A program made the position numbers and the translations under genes. From positions 124,001 to 188,000 of the forward strand of contig NZ_QEOL01000003.1 in NCBI RefSeq assembly GCF_003096715.1: a stretch of 64,000 bases of DNA, read 5' to 3'. The stretch is from Paraburkholderia silvatlantica (GTDB taxonomy: Bacteria > Pseudomonadota > Gammaproteobacteria > Burkholderiales > Burkholderiaceae). Below the pieces are notes generated by a model. It saw only the letters and a program-made list of their open reading frames with translations, did no database searches and was not told the DNA's origin. Positions 9,432 through 17,445 of the stretch are shown one piece after another (position 1 is the stretch's first letter; each line of letters begins with the position of its first letter).

Positions 9432-9444
9432 TTTCGCTGCACGG

Positions 9445-9469
9445 CCGCGCGCCGTCGCGGATTTTTTTT
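9445..9469 (+). terminator. Rho-independent terminator
   Basis: CCGCG (9445-9449) and CGCGG (9456-9460) form a GC stem with a six-base loop, followed by A and eight T residues (9462-9469). It terminates the DapA-family transcript. Confidence 0.8.
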
Positions 9470-9536
9470 CCGCATTTTCGTACTTTCATCTTGTCGCGCT
9501 ACTATCCCCATACCGTGTCATGGGAAAACCGCGAAG

Positions 9537-9971
9537 ATGAAGTACGAGAACGCTCTGCAGCGAGCGATCAAGGGGCGCCTCGAGCGCGCCATGGAACTGG
9601 CCGAACTGTTCGGCCTGTTGATCATCGGCATTGGCACCGTGGCGGCCATGGGCGTACTGATATGGCGCATGGTGCAATCGGACGGCGTGACGCTGACCGA
9701 CCTCCTGCTGATGTTTCTCTACCTCGAGATCTTCGCCATGGTCGGGCAGTATCTCAAGGCGGGCCAGCTGCCCGTACGCTTTCCGCTCTACATCGCCATG
9801 GTGTCGATTGCCCGGGACCTCATCCTGCGCGCGGGCGCGAACACGGAGCTGCATTTGCTGGCTTCCGCAGGCGCGATCGTGCTGATTGCGCTGGGCGTGC
9901 TGATCATCCGCTTCGGGCAGGCGAAATATCCCAGCAACACCGATGAGCGGCGCGTGGAAGAGGCGAAGTAG
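9537..9971 (+). CDS. psiE: PsiE-family membrane protein
   Basis: This 144-aa protein has about four transmembrane helices and the PsiE arrangement (ELFGLLIIGIGTV, then LLLMFLYLEIFAMVGQYLKAGQLPVRFPLYIAMVSIARDLI split over helices 2 and 3). PsiE is a phosphate-starvation-inducible inner-membrane protein of unknown activity in E. coli. I could not identify a Pho box by eye in the short upstream gap. Confidence 0.85.
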   Translation: MKYENALQRAIKGRLERAMELAELFGLLIIGIGTVAAMGVLIWRMVQSDGVTLTDLLLMFLYLEIFAMVGQYLKAGQLPVRFPLYIAMVSIARDLILRAGANTELHLLASAGAIVLIALGVLIIRFGQAKYPSNTDERRVEEAK

Positions 9972-10009
9972 CCCGGCCCGGCCAGACCTGCCGCTGTTGT
10001 GCCGCCAGG

Positions 10010-10858
10010 TTATCGCGCGCAAACCGGGCCGAGCCGCGCGGCGATGATGCGGCACGCGGCGAGCAGCGGTTCGATATAGCTGCGTTGCGCATCTTCCTGG
10101 CGGCGAAACATCGGCATGCTGACGCTCACGCAGCCCACGGCGCGGCCATCGGCGCCAGGAATCGCCGCGCCGTAACACCAGATCGATTGCTCGTTTTCCT
10201 CGCGGTCTTCCGCATAACCGCGTTGCGCCGTGAGTTCGATCTCGTCGCGGATCGCGCCGAGATCGGTCATCGTATGTTCGGTGAAACGCACGCGCGGCGC
10301 CTGCGCAAGCAGTGGTTCCCGCTCGGCCGGCGTGAGCGTGGCAAGCCAGGCTTTGCCGACCGAACTCGACGTGAGTGCCACGCGCGTGCCGATACGCGAT
10401 GCCATTCGCACGGCGTGCGGACTTTCGAGCTTTTCGATGTACACCATGGCGCCGTCGCTGGGCACGGCGAGGTGCACCGTTTCCGAGGTAGTGTTGCGCA
10501 GTTCCATGAGCGCGTCGACGGCGGCGATGCGCAGGTCGGAGCGCTCCCAGCTGCGGCTTGCGAGATTCACGAGACGCGGCCCGAGCGCGAACGTATTGCC
10601 GCCGCCCACCGCCGCGACGAGCCCCTCGGCCTGCAGCGCGGCGACGATGCGATGCACGGTCGGACGCGGGTACCCGCTCGCGGCCACGAGCTTCGCGATG
10701 TTCGGCGGCGTGCCGGCGTCGGCGATGAGCTGCAGCACGGCGATGAACTTCGAAAAGGCGGCCGTGCCGGCAACGCTCCTGGCGTCGCCGGGTTGGGAGG
10801 AGGCGGGGGAATCAGTCGTCGACATCGGAAAGCTTGCGGGCGCCATGTGTGGCGCCAT
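10010..10858 (-). CDS. IclR-family transcriptional regulator
   Basis: The 282-aa frame has an N-terminal winged helix (about 35-95, with YPRPTVHRIVAALQAEGL as recognition region) and a C-terminal IclR effector domain (about 100-280; RIGTRVALTSSSVGKAWLATL). Internal ATG codons at residues 5 and 12 (10825) are alternative starts, and no start has a strong ribosome-binding site. It is the last gene of a minus-strand run with an SDR, an MFS carrier and a cupin dioxygenase 22 bp or more upstream, so it probably controls that catabolic island; the nested inverted repeat at 13612-13650 is a candidate target. Confidence 0.87.
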   Translation of the reverse strand: MAPHMAPASFPMSTTDSPASSQPGDARSVAGTAAFSKFIAVLQLIADAGTPPNIAKLVAASGYPRPTVHRIVAALQAEGLVAAVGGGNTFALGPRLVNLASRSWERSDLRIAAVDALMELRNTTSETVHLAVPSDGAMVYIEKLESPHAVRMASRIGTRVALTSSSVGKAWLATLTPAEREPLLAQAPRVRFTEHTMTDLGAIRDEIELTAQRGYAEDREENEQSIWCYGAAIPGADGRAVGCVSVSMPMFRRQEDAQRSYIEPLLAACRIIAARLGPVCAR

Positions 10859-10879
10859 TATGCCCGCAATTTCAGGCCA

Positions 10880-11608
10880 TCAGGCGCACAGATAGCCGCC
10901 GTCCACGGGCACGATCGCGCCCGTCATGAACGAAGCGGCGGGCGAGCAGAGAAACGCGGCCACATTCGCGACTTCTTCGGGCTGCCCCCAGCGCTTCATC
11001 GGCGTGCGCTCGAGTATGCCCTGCGCGCGGCCACCGTCGTCCTGCAGCGCCTGGGTGAGCGGCGTCGCGATCCAGCCGGGCGCGAGCGCATTCACGCGGA
11101 TATTGTCGCTCGCATACGCGATGGCGAGCGAACGCGTGAGCTGCGCCACGCCGCCCTTGCTGGCGCTATAGGCCGGCACGAGGCCGCCGCCGAAGAAGCT
11201 CAGCATCGAAGCCGTGTTCACGATGCAGCCCGACGACGCCCGCAGCAGTTCGCGCGCGCTCGAACACACACGCATGGTGCCGTTGAGATTGATGTCGAGC
11301 ACGCGCTCGAACGTCTCGATCTGGTGCTCTTCGCCGCGGCTGATCACGCCCGCGCAGTTCACGACGATATCGAGCCGCCCGAAACCATTAACCAGTCGCG
11401 TCACGTCGTCTGTCGACCGCACGTCGAGCGAGGCGCGCTGCACGCCGGCATCGAGGGCATCGGGCGTGCCGGCGGGCGGCGGCAGGCCGGCGGCCGTCGT
11501 GCGCGCGCCGAGTTGCGCGAGATGGTTGGCGATGGCGGCGCCGATGCCGGAGTGGCCGCCCGTCACGAGCGCGACTTTGCCCACGAGGCAGTTGTCCTTG
11601 AATGTCAT
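10880..11608 (-). CDS. SDR-family oxidoreductase
   Basis: This is a 242-aa classical short-chain dehydrogenase. It has the NAD(P)-binding TGGHSGIG (16-23), structural NCAG (84-87), catalytic Ser134, Tyr147 and Lys151 (YSASKGG), and a PVDGGY C-terminus. It lies 27 bp downstream of the MFS gene and is probably in the same operon, acting on a hydroxy or keto intermediate of the imported compound. The substrate is unknown. Confidence 0.87.
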   Translation of the reverse strand: MTFKDNCLVGKVALVTGGHSGIGAAIANHLAQLGARTTAAGLPPPAGTPDALDAGVQRASLDVRSTDDVTRLVNGFGRLDIVVNCAGVISRGEEHQIETFERVLDINLNGTMRVCSSARELLRASSGCIVNTASMLSFFGGGLVPAYSASKGGVAQLTRSLAIAYASDNIRVNALAPGWIATPLTQALQDDGGRAQGILERTPMKRWGQPEEVANVAAFLCSPAASFMTGAIVPVDGGYLCA

Positions 11609-11635
11609 GATACGTAATGCGAATGAATGGATGAA

Positions 11636-12937
11636 TCAGGTGAGTTGGGTCGCGACCGCCTGGCGCTCACCTTCCGGCGCGACTTCCCTGACGACGAAGA
11701 GATAGACGAACGCCGCGGCGAACGCGACGGCTGCGCTGATAAGCAGGGCGTTCACGAACGAATGCGTCTGGTCGACCACGATGCCGGTGATGACCGGCGC
11801 AAACGAGCCGCCGAAATAGCCGCCGAAGTTCTGCATGCTGCCGAGCGACGCAACGAGATGGCGGGGGGCCGCCACACTCACGAGCGCCCAGGCCGCGCCG
11901 CTCGACATGTTCACGAAGAACATCGCAACGGAAACATAGGTGATGGCGAGCGCGGTGCTCGGCGTGTAGGCGGCCGGCACGGTGAACGCCGCCGCGCCGA
12001 TCAGGCCGACACACAGCGGCCATTTGCGGCTGCGGATGGGCGCCATGCCGCGCTTGAGCAGGTAATCCGAAATAAAGCCGCTGCTCGCCATGCCGATCGT
12101 GCCGAACACGTAGGGAATGGCGACAAGCCAGCCCGTATGCGCAATGGAGATATGACGCTCCTTCTCCAGATAGCCCGGCAGCCACGTGAGATAGAGCCAC
12201 ACCATGTAGATCACGCCCATGAAGCCGAAGATCATGCCCCACGTGTTGCGCTGCTTGAGCAGCATGCGCCACTCGGCGAAGCTCAGCGCGCTCTTTTTCG
12301 GGGCTTCGGTCGCACCGTCTTCGAGCCATGCCGTTTCTTCGGCGGTGAGCGTGACCTGATCGCGGTTGCGATAGACGACATACCAGCCGATCGAGACGAG
12401 CACGCCCAGCACGCCCATGATGACGAACATCGGGCGCCAGCCGAATGCGAGCATCAGCATGGTGAGGAGCGGCGGCGCGATCATCGGCGCGATGGTCGAC
12501 GAGGAGACGAACGTGCCGGTTGGCGCGCCGCGTTCGCGCACGGCGAACCACTCGTGAATGACCTTGGCGCCGGCCGGAAAGAGCGGCGCTTCGGCTATGC
12601 CCAGCACCACGCGCGCCGCCAGAAAATGGTTGAGCGTCTGGATGAAACCGCCCGTGACCTGTGCAAGCGACCACACGAGCATGCCGAGCCCGAGCATCAC
12701 GCGCGAGCCGAACCGGTCGAGCATCGCGCCCACCGGCAACTGCGCGAACGCGTAAGCGAGCGAGAATGCCGAAAGCAGCAAGCCCATTTGCGAAGCGTTC
12801 AGATGCAGTTCCTGTGCCACCGAATGATTGGCGATGGAAAGCGTGCTGCGATCCAGATAGTTCACGATGCCCGCTATTGTCAGAAAGGCGATGGCTATCG
12901 TCTGCGTGCGTTTGAGCCTTTGCGATTTTTTGATCAT
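11636..12937 (-). CDS. MFS transporter, anion:cation symporter-like
   Basis: The 433-aa membrane protein has 12 predicted helices and the NYLDRSTLSIA helix-1 motif typical of the ACS family (organic acid/proton symporters such as GudP or ExuT-like carriers). The ATG at 12937 follows a perfect AAGGAGA box; the frame stays open upstream but that part is non-coding or belongs to the SDR relic region. Its place between a cupin dioxygenase and an SDR suggests uptake of an aromatic or short organic acid. Confidence 0.85.
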   Translation of the reverse strand: MIKKSQRLKRTQTIAIAFLTIAGIVNYLDRSTLSIANHSVAQELHLNASQMGLLLSAFSLAYAFAQLPVGAMLDRFGSRVMLGLGMLVWSLAQVTGGFIQTLNHFLAARVVLGIAEAPLFPAGAKVIHEWFAVRERGAPTGTFVSSSTIAPMIAPPLLTMLMLAFGWRPMFVIMGVLGVLVSIGWYVVYRNRDQVTLTAEETAWLEDGATEAPKKSALSFAEWRMLLKQRNTWGMIFGFMGVIYMVWLYLTWLPGYLEKERHISIAHTGWLVAIPYVFGTIGMASSGFISDYLLKRGMAPIRSRKWPLCVGLIGAAAFTVPAAYTPSTALAITYVSVAMFFVNMSSGAAWALVSVAAPRHLVASLGSMQNFGGYFGGSFAPVITGIVVDQTHSFVNALLISAAVAFAAAFVYLFVVREVAPEGERQAVATQLT

Positions 12938-12990
12938 GGCGTGTCTCCTTTTGACTGTTATCGTGTGGGTGTCTTCGGGCGCGTCGGGTG

Positions 12991-13074
12991 TCAGTACGTG
13001 GCTCGGCCGATTCCACTCGCCGCGCCGGCCACGACGGCCACGCGTCCCGCGAAGTCGTACTGGGCGCGGCTCAC
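12991..13074 (-). pseudogene. Relic of a second SDR gene (first 27 codons)
   Basis: Between cupin and MFS genes the minus strand reads from a GTG at 13074 that overlaps the cupin stop (GTGA junction). It encodes YDFAGRVAVVAGAASGIGRA, an unmistakable SDR Rossmann start with the GxxxGIG loop, and stops at 12991-12993 after 27 codons. The GTGA overlap suggests the full gene was once translationally coupled to the dioxygenase. The remainder appears deleted, since the MFS ribosome-binding site follows within 50 bp. Confidence 0.65.
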
Positions 13075-13592
13075 CGGATGAACTGGTCCACGTAACTCTC
13101 GCCAAGACCCACCGCCGCGTAATGCTTGCGGCACATGTCGATCTTCGTGAACACGTCCTCATAGCCCGTGTAGTTGCCCCATGGATCGCAATAGAACATC
13201 ACGCCGTTCACCTGGAAGCAGGTGATCATCTCTTCGACGTCGTCCGGTACGTAGAGCGTGTGCGTTTCGCCGGGTGGTTCGAACACGTAGCTGCCTTCGG
13301 TCGCTTCCCAGTCGTGCTCCAGATAGCGCCAGCGGCCCTTGAGCACCATGCCGTGAACGGCCTGCGGATGCCGGTGCCTGCTCAGGACGCCTGATTTACG
13401 CACGCGCAGCAAATTCATCCAGTAACCCTGTGCCGCGTTCAGACACAGCGGGCGGAACCACACATTCTCGGCCTGGGGCACCCACACGCGCTCGTCGGTG
13501 GGAATGGCGTGGGGAATAACGATTTCCTGCTGTGCTTCCTTGGGGAACGGAAGCTGATACGGCGTCATCGGGGAATAGGTGTTGTCCGTCAT
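13071..13592 (-). CDS. Cupin dioxygenase, 2,4'-dihydroxyacetophenone dioxygenase-like
   Basis: The 173-aa protein has one cupin domain with metal-binding residues in HRHPQAVH (His73, His75, His80) and PPGETHTL (Glu109, His111). Composition and layout match the small Fe-dependent carbon-carbon-cleaving cupins (2,4'-dihydroxyacetophenone dioxygenase and acetylacetone dioxygenase type). It likely performs ring-adjacent or beta-diketone C-C cleavage in the pathway encoded by this minus-strand island. The assignment to an exact substrate is inference. Confidence 0.75.
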   Translation of the reverse strand: MTDNTYSPMTPYQLPFPKEAQQEIVIPHAIPTDERVWVPQAENVWFRPLCLNAAQGYWMNLLRVRKSGVLSRHRHPQAVHGMVLKGRWRYLEHDWEATEGSYVFEPPGETHTLYVPDDVEEMITCFQVNGVMFYCDPWGNYTGYEDVFTKIDMCRKHYAAVGLGESYVDQFIR

Positions 13593-13611
13593 CCGTCGCC
13601 CTTGTTGTGTT

Positions 13612-13650
13612 CACAATATGGACAATAAGTCCACGATATGGCCCATTGTG
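13612..13650. promoter_or_regulatory. Nested inverted repeats before the cupin operon
   Basis: CACAAT (13612-13617) and ATTGTG (13645-13650) enclose TGGAC (13619-13623) and GTCCA (13629-13633). The nest lies 20-58 bp upstream of the cupin start in an AT-richer patch. It is a plausible operator for the IclR or LysR protein of the island. Confidence 0.45.
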
Positions 13651-13707
13651 CGGGAGGGATTTGACGTAGGTCAATGCCAGGGTTTCCCCGGTTCGGCTGC
13701 GGCGCAC

Positions 13708-14643
13708 TCAGAATTCAATGCCCTGCTTGTCGCGCAGCGTTTCGATGAGCAGCCGCGCCGCGGGCGCGAGCGGCGCACCCTGGCGCCTGACCAGCTCATA
13801 GGGTTCGCTGCGGGAAGCGAGGCGCAGCGGCAGGATGCAGGCCATCGCCTGGCTGGCGAAGAACTGCGCGACGTCGATGGACACCAGCGCGACGAACGAC
13901 GGATTGCCCTGCAGCAGCGCGAGCGTCGCGAACGCTGAGGTCGTTTCGAGCAGATGCGTGGGAAAGCGGAGTTCGGCCTCGCGAAACTCGCGTTCGAGCA
14001 ACAGCCGCATCGGCATGTTCGCGCGGTAGACCACCCAGCGATATTTCTCCATGTCCTTGAGCGTGAGCTTCTTCGCGCGGTGCAGCGGATGCCGCACGTT
14101 GGCGATCACGGCGAGCGTTTCGTCCTGAAGCTTGAGGCTCTCGTAGAGTTGCGGCGTCTGGCTGACCGTGGTGCGGCAGATGGCGAGATCGAGCCTGCCC
14201 GCATCGATCTGGCTCAGGAGCGCAGCGCTCGTGTCTTCGACGATTTCAACCGACATTTCCGGATGCGCCGCGATCATTGCGGAAATCGCATCGGTCAGCA
14301 GCGGCACCGCGCCCATGATGACCCCCACCGCTACGCGTCCGCCTCGCCCGCGCGAAAGACCGACAAGCTCCTCGCGCAAATGTGTGAGATCAGTGTGGAT
14401 CAAGCGCGCGTAGCGGATCGCGCAGTGTCCGGCCTCAGTGGGCTCGAGGCCTCGATTGGTGCGATTGAAGAGCGCGGTGCCAAATGTCGTTTCGATCTCC
14501 TGCAGCGCCTTGCTCGCACCTGGCTGCGTGAGTGCGACCTGTTGTGCGGCCTTCAGCAGCGAGCCGTGATCGCCCAGGGCGATCAAAAGCCGGAGCTGCT
14601 TCACATGGAGGCGGGAGATGATCGAATTGAGCGACGGGGTCAT
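13708..14643 (-). CDS. LysR-family transcriptional regulator
   Basis: The 311-aa protein has an N-terminal winged helix-turn-helix (about 8-65: LKAAQQVALTQPGASKALQEIE) and a periplasmic-binding-like effector domain (about 95-300). The ATG at 14643 gives the usual LysR length; the open frame upstream adds 13 residues without support. It is divergent from the Fe-ADH gene and upstream of the cupin gene, so it may control either. The 174-bp intergenic gap to the Fe-ADH would hold its binding site. Confidence 0.88.
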   Translation of the reverse strand: MTPSLNSIISRLHVKQLRLLIALGDHGSLLKAAQQVALTQPGASKALQEIETTFGTALFNRTNRGLEPTEAGHCAIRYARLIHTDLTHLREELVGLSRGRGGRVAVGVIMGAVPLLTDAISAMIAAHPEMSVEIVEDTSAALLSQIDAGRLDLAICRTTVSQTPQLYESLKLQDETLAVIANVRHPLHRAKKLTLKDMEKYRWVVYRANMPMRLLLEREFREAELRFPTHLLETTSAFATLALLQGNPSFVALVSIDVAQFFASQAMACILPLRLASRSEPYELVRRQGAPLAPAARLLIETLRDKQGIEF

Positions 14644-14817
14644 GGATTGAGGAAAAGTTATATCTGTATCAAATCTTCTCAATTACCGCGTAATGGGCGT
14701 CTCCTTATACTGGCCCAAGACAATAGCACCTCGCAGCCGAAATGCGGTAATCAACATTGCGGCTGCCAGCGATTGCTGTCGTAACGGTCGAATTCACTAT
14801 AACTGAAGCTCAATCCT

Positions 14818-15957
14818 GTGTCCCTCATCAACTACGTCACGCAGATCCAGTTCGATTTTGGCTCCATTTGTCTGCTCAAGAGCGAATGCGAACGTGTGGG
14901 CATAAGCCGGCCATTGATCGTCACGGACAAGGGGGTGCGGGCGGCGGGGATAATCGATAGCGTGCTTGGCGCGCTGCCAGGCGTTGCGCCCGCAACGATC
15001 TACGACGGCACCCCGCCCAATCCGAACGAAGCGGCAGTGCGAGAGGCCGTGGCGGCCTATCGTGCGGGCGAATGCGACGGCATCGTCGCCGTTGGCGGCG
15101 GTTCGTCAATCGACCTCGCCAAAGGCGTCGCCGTTTGCGCCACGCATGAAGGACCGCTGCAGCGCTTCGCCGTGATCGAAGGCGGCGCGGCGAACATCAC
15201 GGCGAAGACGGCGCCGGTGATCGCCGTGCCGACTACCGCAGGCACCGGCAGCGAAGTGGGGCGCGGCGCCATTCTGATTCTCGACGATGGCCGCAAGGTC
15301 GGCGTGATTTCGCCTTACGTCGTGCCGCGCGTGGCGATTTGCGATCCTGAACTCACGCTGGGCCTGCCGCCCGTTTTGACGGCGGCAACGGGCATGGATG
15401 CCATCGCGCATTGCATCGAGACCTTCCTCGCGCCGGCCTTCAATCCGCCCGCGGACGGCATCGCGCTGGACGGATTGTGGCGCGCGTGGCGTCACATCGA
15501 GCGCGCGACGCGTCATGGCGGCGACCGCGTGGCGCGGCTGAACATGATGAGCGCATCGATGCAGGGCGCGCTTGCGTTCCAGAAGGGGCTGGGTTGCGTG
15601 CACAGCCTGAGCCATTCGCTCGGCGGCATCAACCCGCGTTTGCATCACGGCACGCTGAACGCGATTTTCCTGCCGGCTGTGCTGCGGTTCAACGAGCAAG
15701 CGCCTTCGGTGCGCGAGGAAGGCAAGCTCGACCGCCTCGCGACGGCAATGGGGCTGGGCAGCGGGGTCGAAGTGGTGCCTGCCGTGCGTACGATGACCGA
15801 ACGCCTCGGTTTGCCGACGGGCCTCGCGCAGCTTGGTGTAAGCGCCAGTCTGTTCCCCGAGATCATCAAGGGCGCGCTCAAGGATCATAGCCACAAGACC
15901 AATCCGCGCGAGGCCTCCGAAGACCATTATCGCGCCATGCTCGAATCGTCGATGTAA
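14818..15957 (+). CDS. Iron-containing alcohol dehydrogenase, 4-hydroxybutyrate dehydrogenase-like
   Basis: The 379-aa protein has the group III Fe-ADH fold: the NAD motif GGGSS (93-97), and metal ligands Asp194 and His198 (GMDAIAH), His262 (GCVHSLSH) and His276/277 (LHHGTLNA). The N-terminus (INYVTQIQFDFG) and the GDGIALDGL-like central region closely recall the 4-hydroxybutyrate dehydrogenase of Ralstonia from memory, so reduction of succinate semialdehyde or the reverse is the best guess. The start is GTG; its ribosome-binding site is weak. The divergent LysR gene is the likely regulator. Confidence 0.82.
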   Translation: MSLINYVTQIQFDFGSICLLKSECERVGISRPLIVTDKGVRAAGIIDSVLGALPGVAPATIYDGTPPNPNEAAVREAVAAYRAGECDGIVAVGGGSSIDLAKGVAVCATHEGPLQRFAVIEGGAANITAKTAPVIAVPTTAGTGSEVGRGAILILDDGRKVGVISPYVVPRVAICDPELTLGLPPVLTAATGMDAIAHCIETFLAPAFNPPADGIALDGLWRAWRHIERATRHGGDRVARLNMMSASMQGALAFQKGLGCVHSLSHSLGGINPRLHHGTLNAIFLPAVLRFNEQAPSVREEGKLDRLATAMGLGSGVEVVPAVRTMTERLGLPTGLAQLGVSASLFPEIIKGALKDHSHKTNPREASEDHYRAMLESSM

Positions 15958-16048
15958 CGTGGCGCGGCTTCGGTCAAGCGCGAATAGGGGAATCTTCCTG
16001 ATGCCGCTCCCAACCAAAAATGATTGGGTAACCTAAGCGAATAATGTT

Positions 16049-17281
16049 TTAACGCGAGCGCCGGTTCATGACGAACTGGACGACGACGAGCGCAACGCCG
16101 CCAAGTGCAATGAGCGCGCCGGCAACCGGCACCGCGCCGTAGCCGAGACCGGCTGAGAGCGCGGCGCTGCCCACCGCGGCGCCCAGTGCGTTGCCGAGAT
16201 TGAACGCGCCGACATTGACGGACGAGGCGAGCCCCGGGGCATCGTGAGCGGCGCGCATCACGCGCATTTGCAGCGGCGGGACGACCGCGAAGGTCGCGAT
16301 GCCCCACACGAGCAGGGCAGCGGCCGCACCCGCCTGCGTCGCGGCCAGCGCCGGAAACGCGAGCATCACGACGATCAACAGCGCGAGGAAGCCCAGCAGC
16401 GTGCCGTCGAGCGAGCGGTCGGCGAGACGCCCGCCCGCCGCGTTGCCGATGGAAAAGCCCACGCCGATCAGCACGAGCATGGCCGTCGCGAAGCCAGGCG
16501 TCGCGCCCGTGAGATGCGTGAGCGTGGGCGTGACATAGGTGTAAAGCGTGAACATCGCGCCGGCGCCGAGCACCGTGGTCGCGAGCGCACCCAGCACCAC
16601 CGGGCGCGTGAGCACACCGAGTTCGGCGCGCAGGTTGGGCATTTCGCCCGCCTCGCCTCCCGGCAGCGCGGCCCACAAGCCTGCGATGGCGAGCGCGCCG
16701 AGCCCGGCGGTCGCGGCGAACGACATGCGCCAGCCGATCGTCTCGCCGAGCCACGTGGCCGCGGGCACGCCGCCGATGTTCGCGATGGTGAGGCCCATGA
16801 ACATCGTCGCGACGGCGCTTGCCTGGCGCTCGCGCGGCACGAAGCCCGCGGCGACCACGGAGCCGATGCCGAAGAACGCGCCGTGATTCAGGCTCGTGAC
16901 GAGCCGCGCGAGCAGCAGCGTAGTGTAGTCGGGGGCGATGGCGGAAAGCAGGTTGCCGAGCGTGAAGATGCCCATCAGCGCCATGAGCGCGGTGCGCCGC
17001 GGCCAGCGGGCGAGGGCGAGCGTCATGAGCGGCGCGCCCAGCATCACGCCGATGGCATAGGCGCTGATCAGCATGCCGGCGCTGGGGATCGACACATGCA
17101 CGCCCTCGGCGATCACGGGCAGGAGGCCCATCGGCGAGAATTCGGTCGTGCCGATACCGAAGGCGCCAACGGCGAGCGCCAGGAGCGGCAGTGCGGCGCC
17201 GCGCTGCGCCGGCGGGTTGGCGGGAGGCTGATGGCGGGGCGAACGTGCCGTGGCGGGCAGACTGAGGTCGCGGTCGAGCAT
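16049..17281 (-). CDS. MFS transporter, DHA1 (AraJ/YdhP-like) family
   Basis: The 410-aa protein has 12 transmembrane segments after a 30-residue polar N-terminus and the GTTEFSPMGLLPVIAEG helix-1 motif of the arabinose-efflux/DHA1 drug-exporter group. It stands alone between convergent and co-directional genes. Export of a sugar, amino acid or toxic small molecule is the family expectation; the substrate is unknown. Confidence 0.85.
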   Translation of the reverse strand: MLDRDLSLPATARSPRHQPPANPPAQRGAALPLLALAVGAFGIGTTEFSPMGLLPVIAEGVHVSIPSAGMLISAYAIGVMLGAPLMTLALARWPRRTALMALMGIFTLGNLLSAIAPDYTTLLLARLVTSLNHGAFFGIGSVVAAGFVPRERQASAVATMFMGLTIANIGGVPAATWLGETIGWRMSFAATAGLGALAIAGLWAALPGGEAGEMPNLRAELGVLTRPVVLGALATTVLGAGAMFTLYTYVTPTLTHLTGATPGFATAMLVLIGVGFSIGNAAGGRLADRSLDGTLLGFLALLIVVMLAFPALAATQAGAAAALLVWGIATFAVVPPLQMRVMRAAHDAPGLASSVNVGAFNLGNALGAAVGSAALSAGLGYGAVPVAGALIALGGVALVVVQFVMNRRSR

Positions 17282-17445
17282 GGCGTCATGCCTTGTGGGG
17301 CATTGGCAAGTTGGGACCGCTGCATTGTGCGGATTTTACTTTTGACTAAAAACCCGCCTGTAGACCAAAGTGTTTTGATTTCGAGTCAAGAATGAAGGTC
17401 ACTCAACCCGAAGTGCCCGCGTGTGCGACGGGCGGCGGGGCACGC

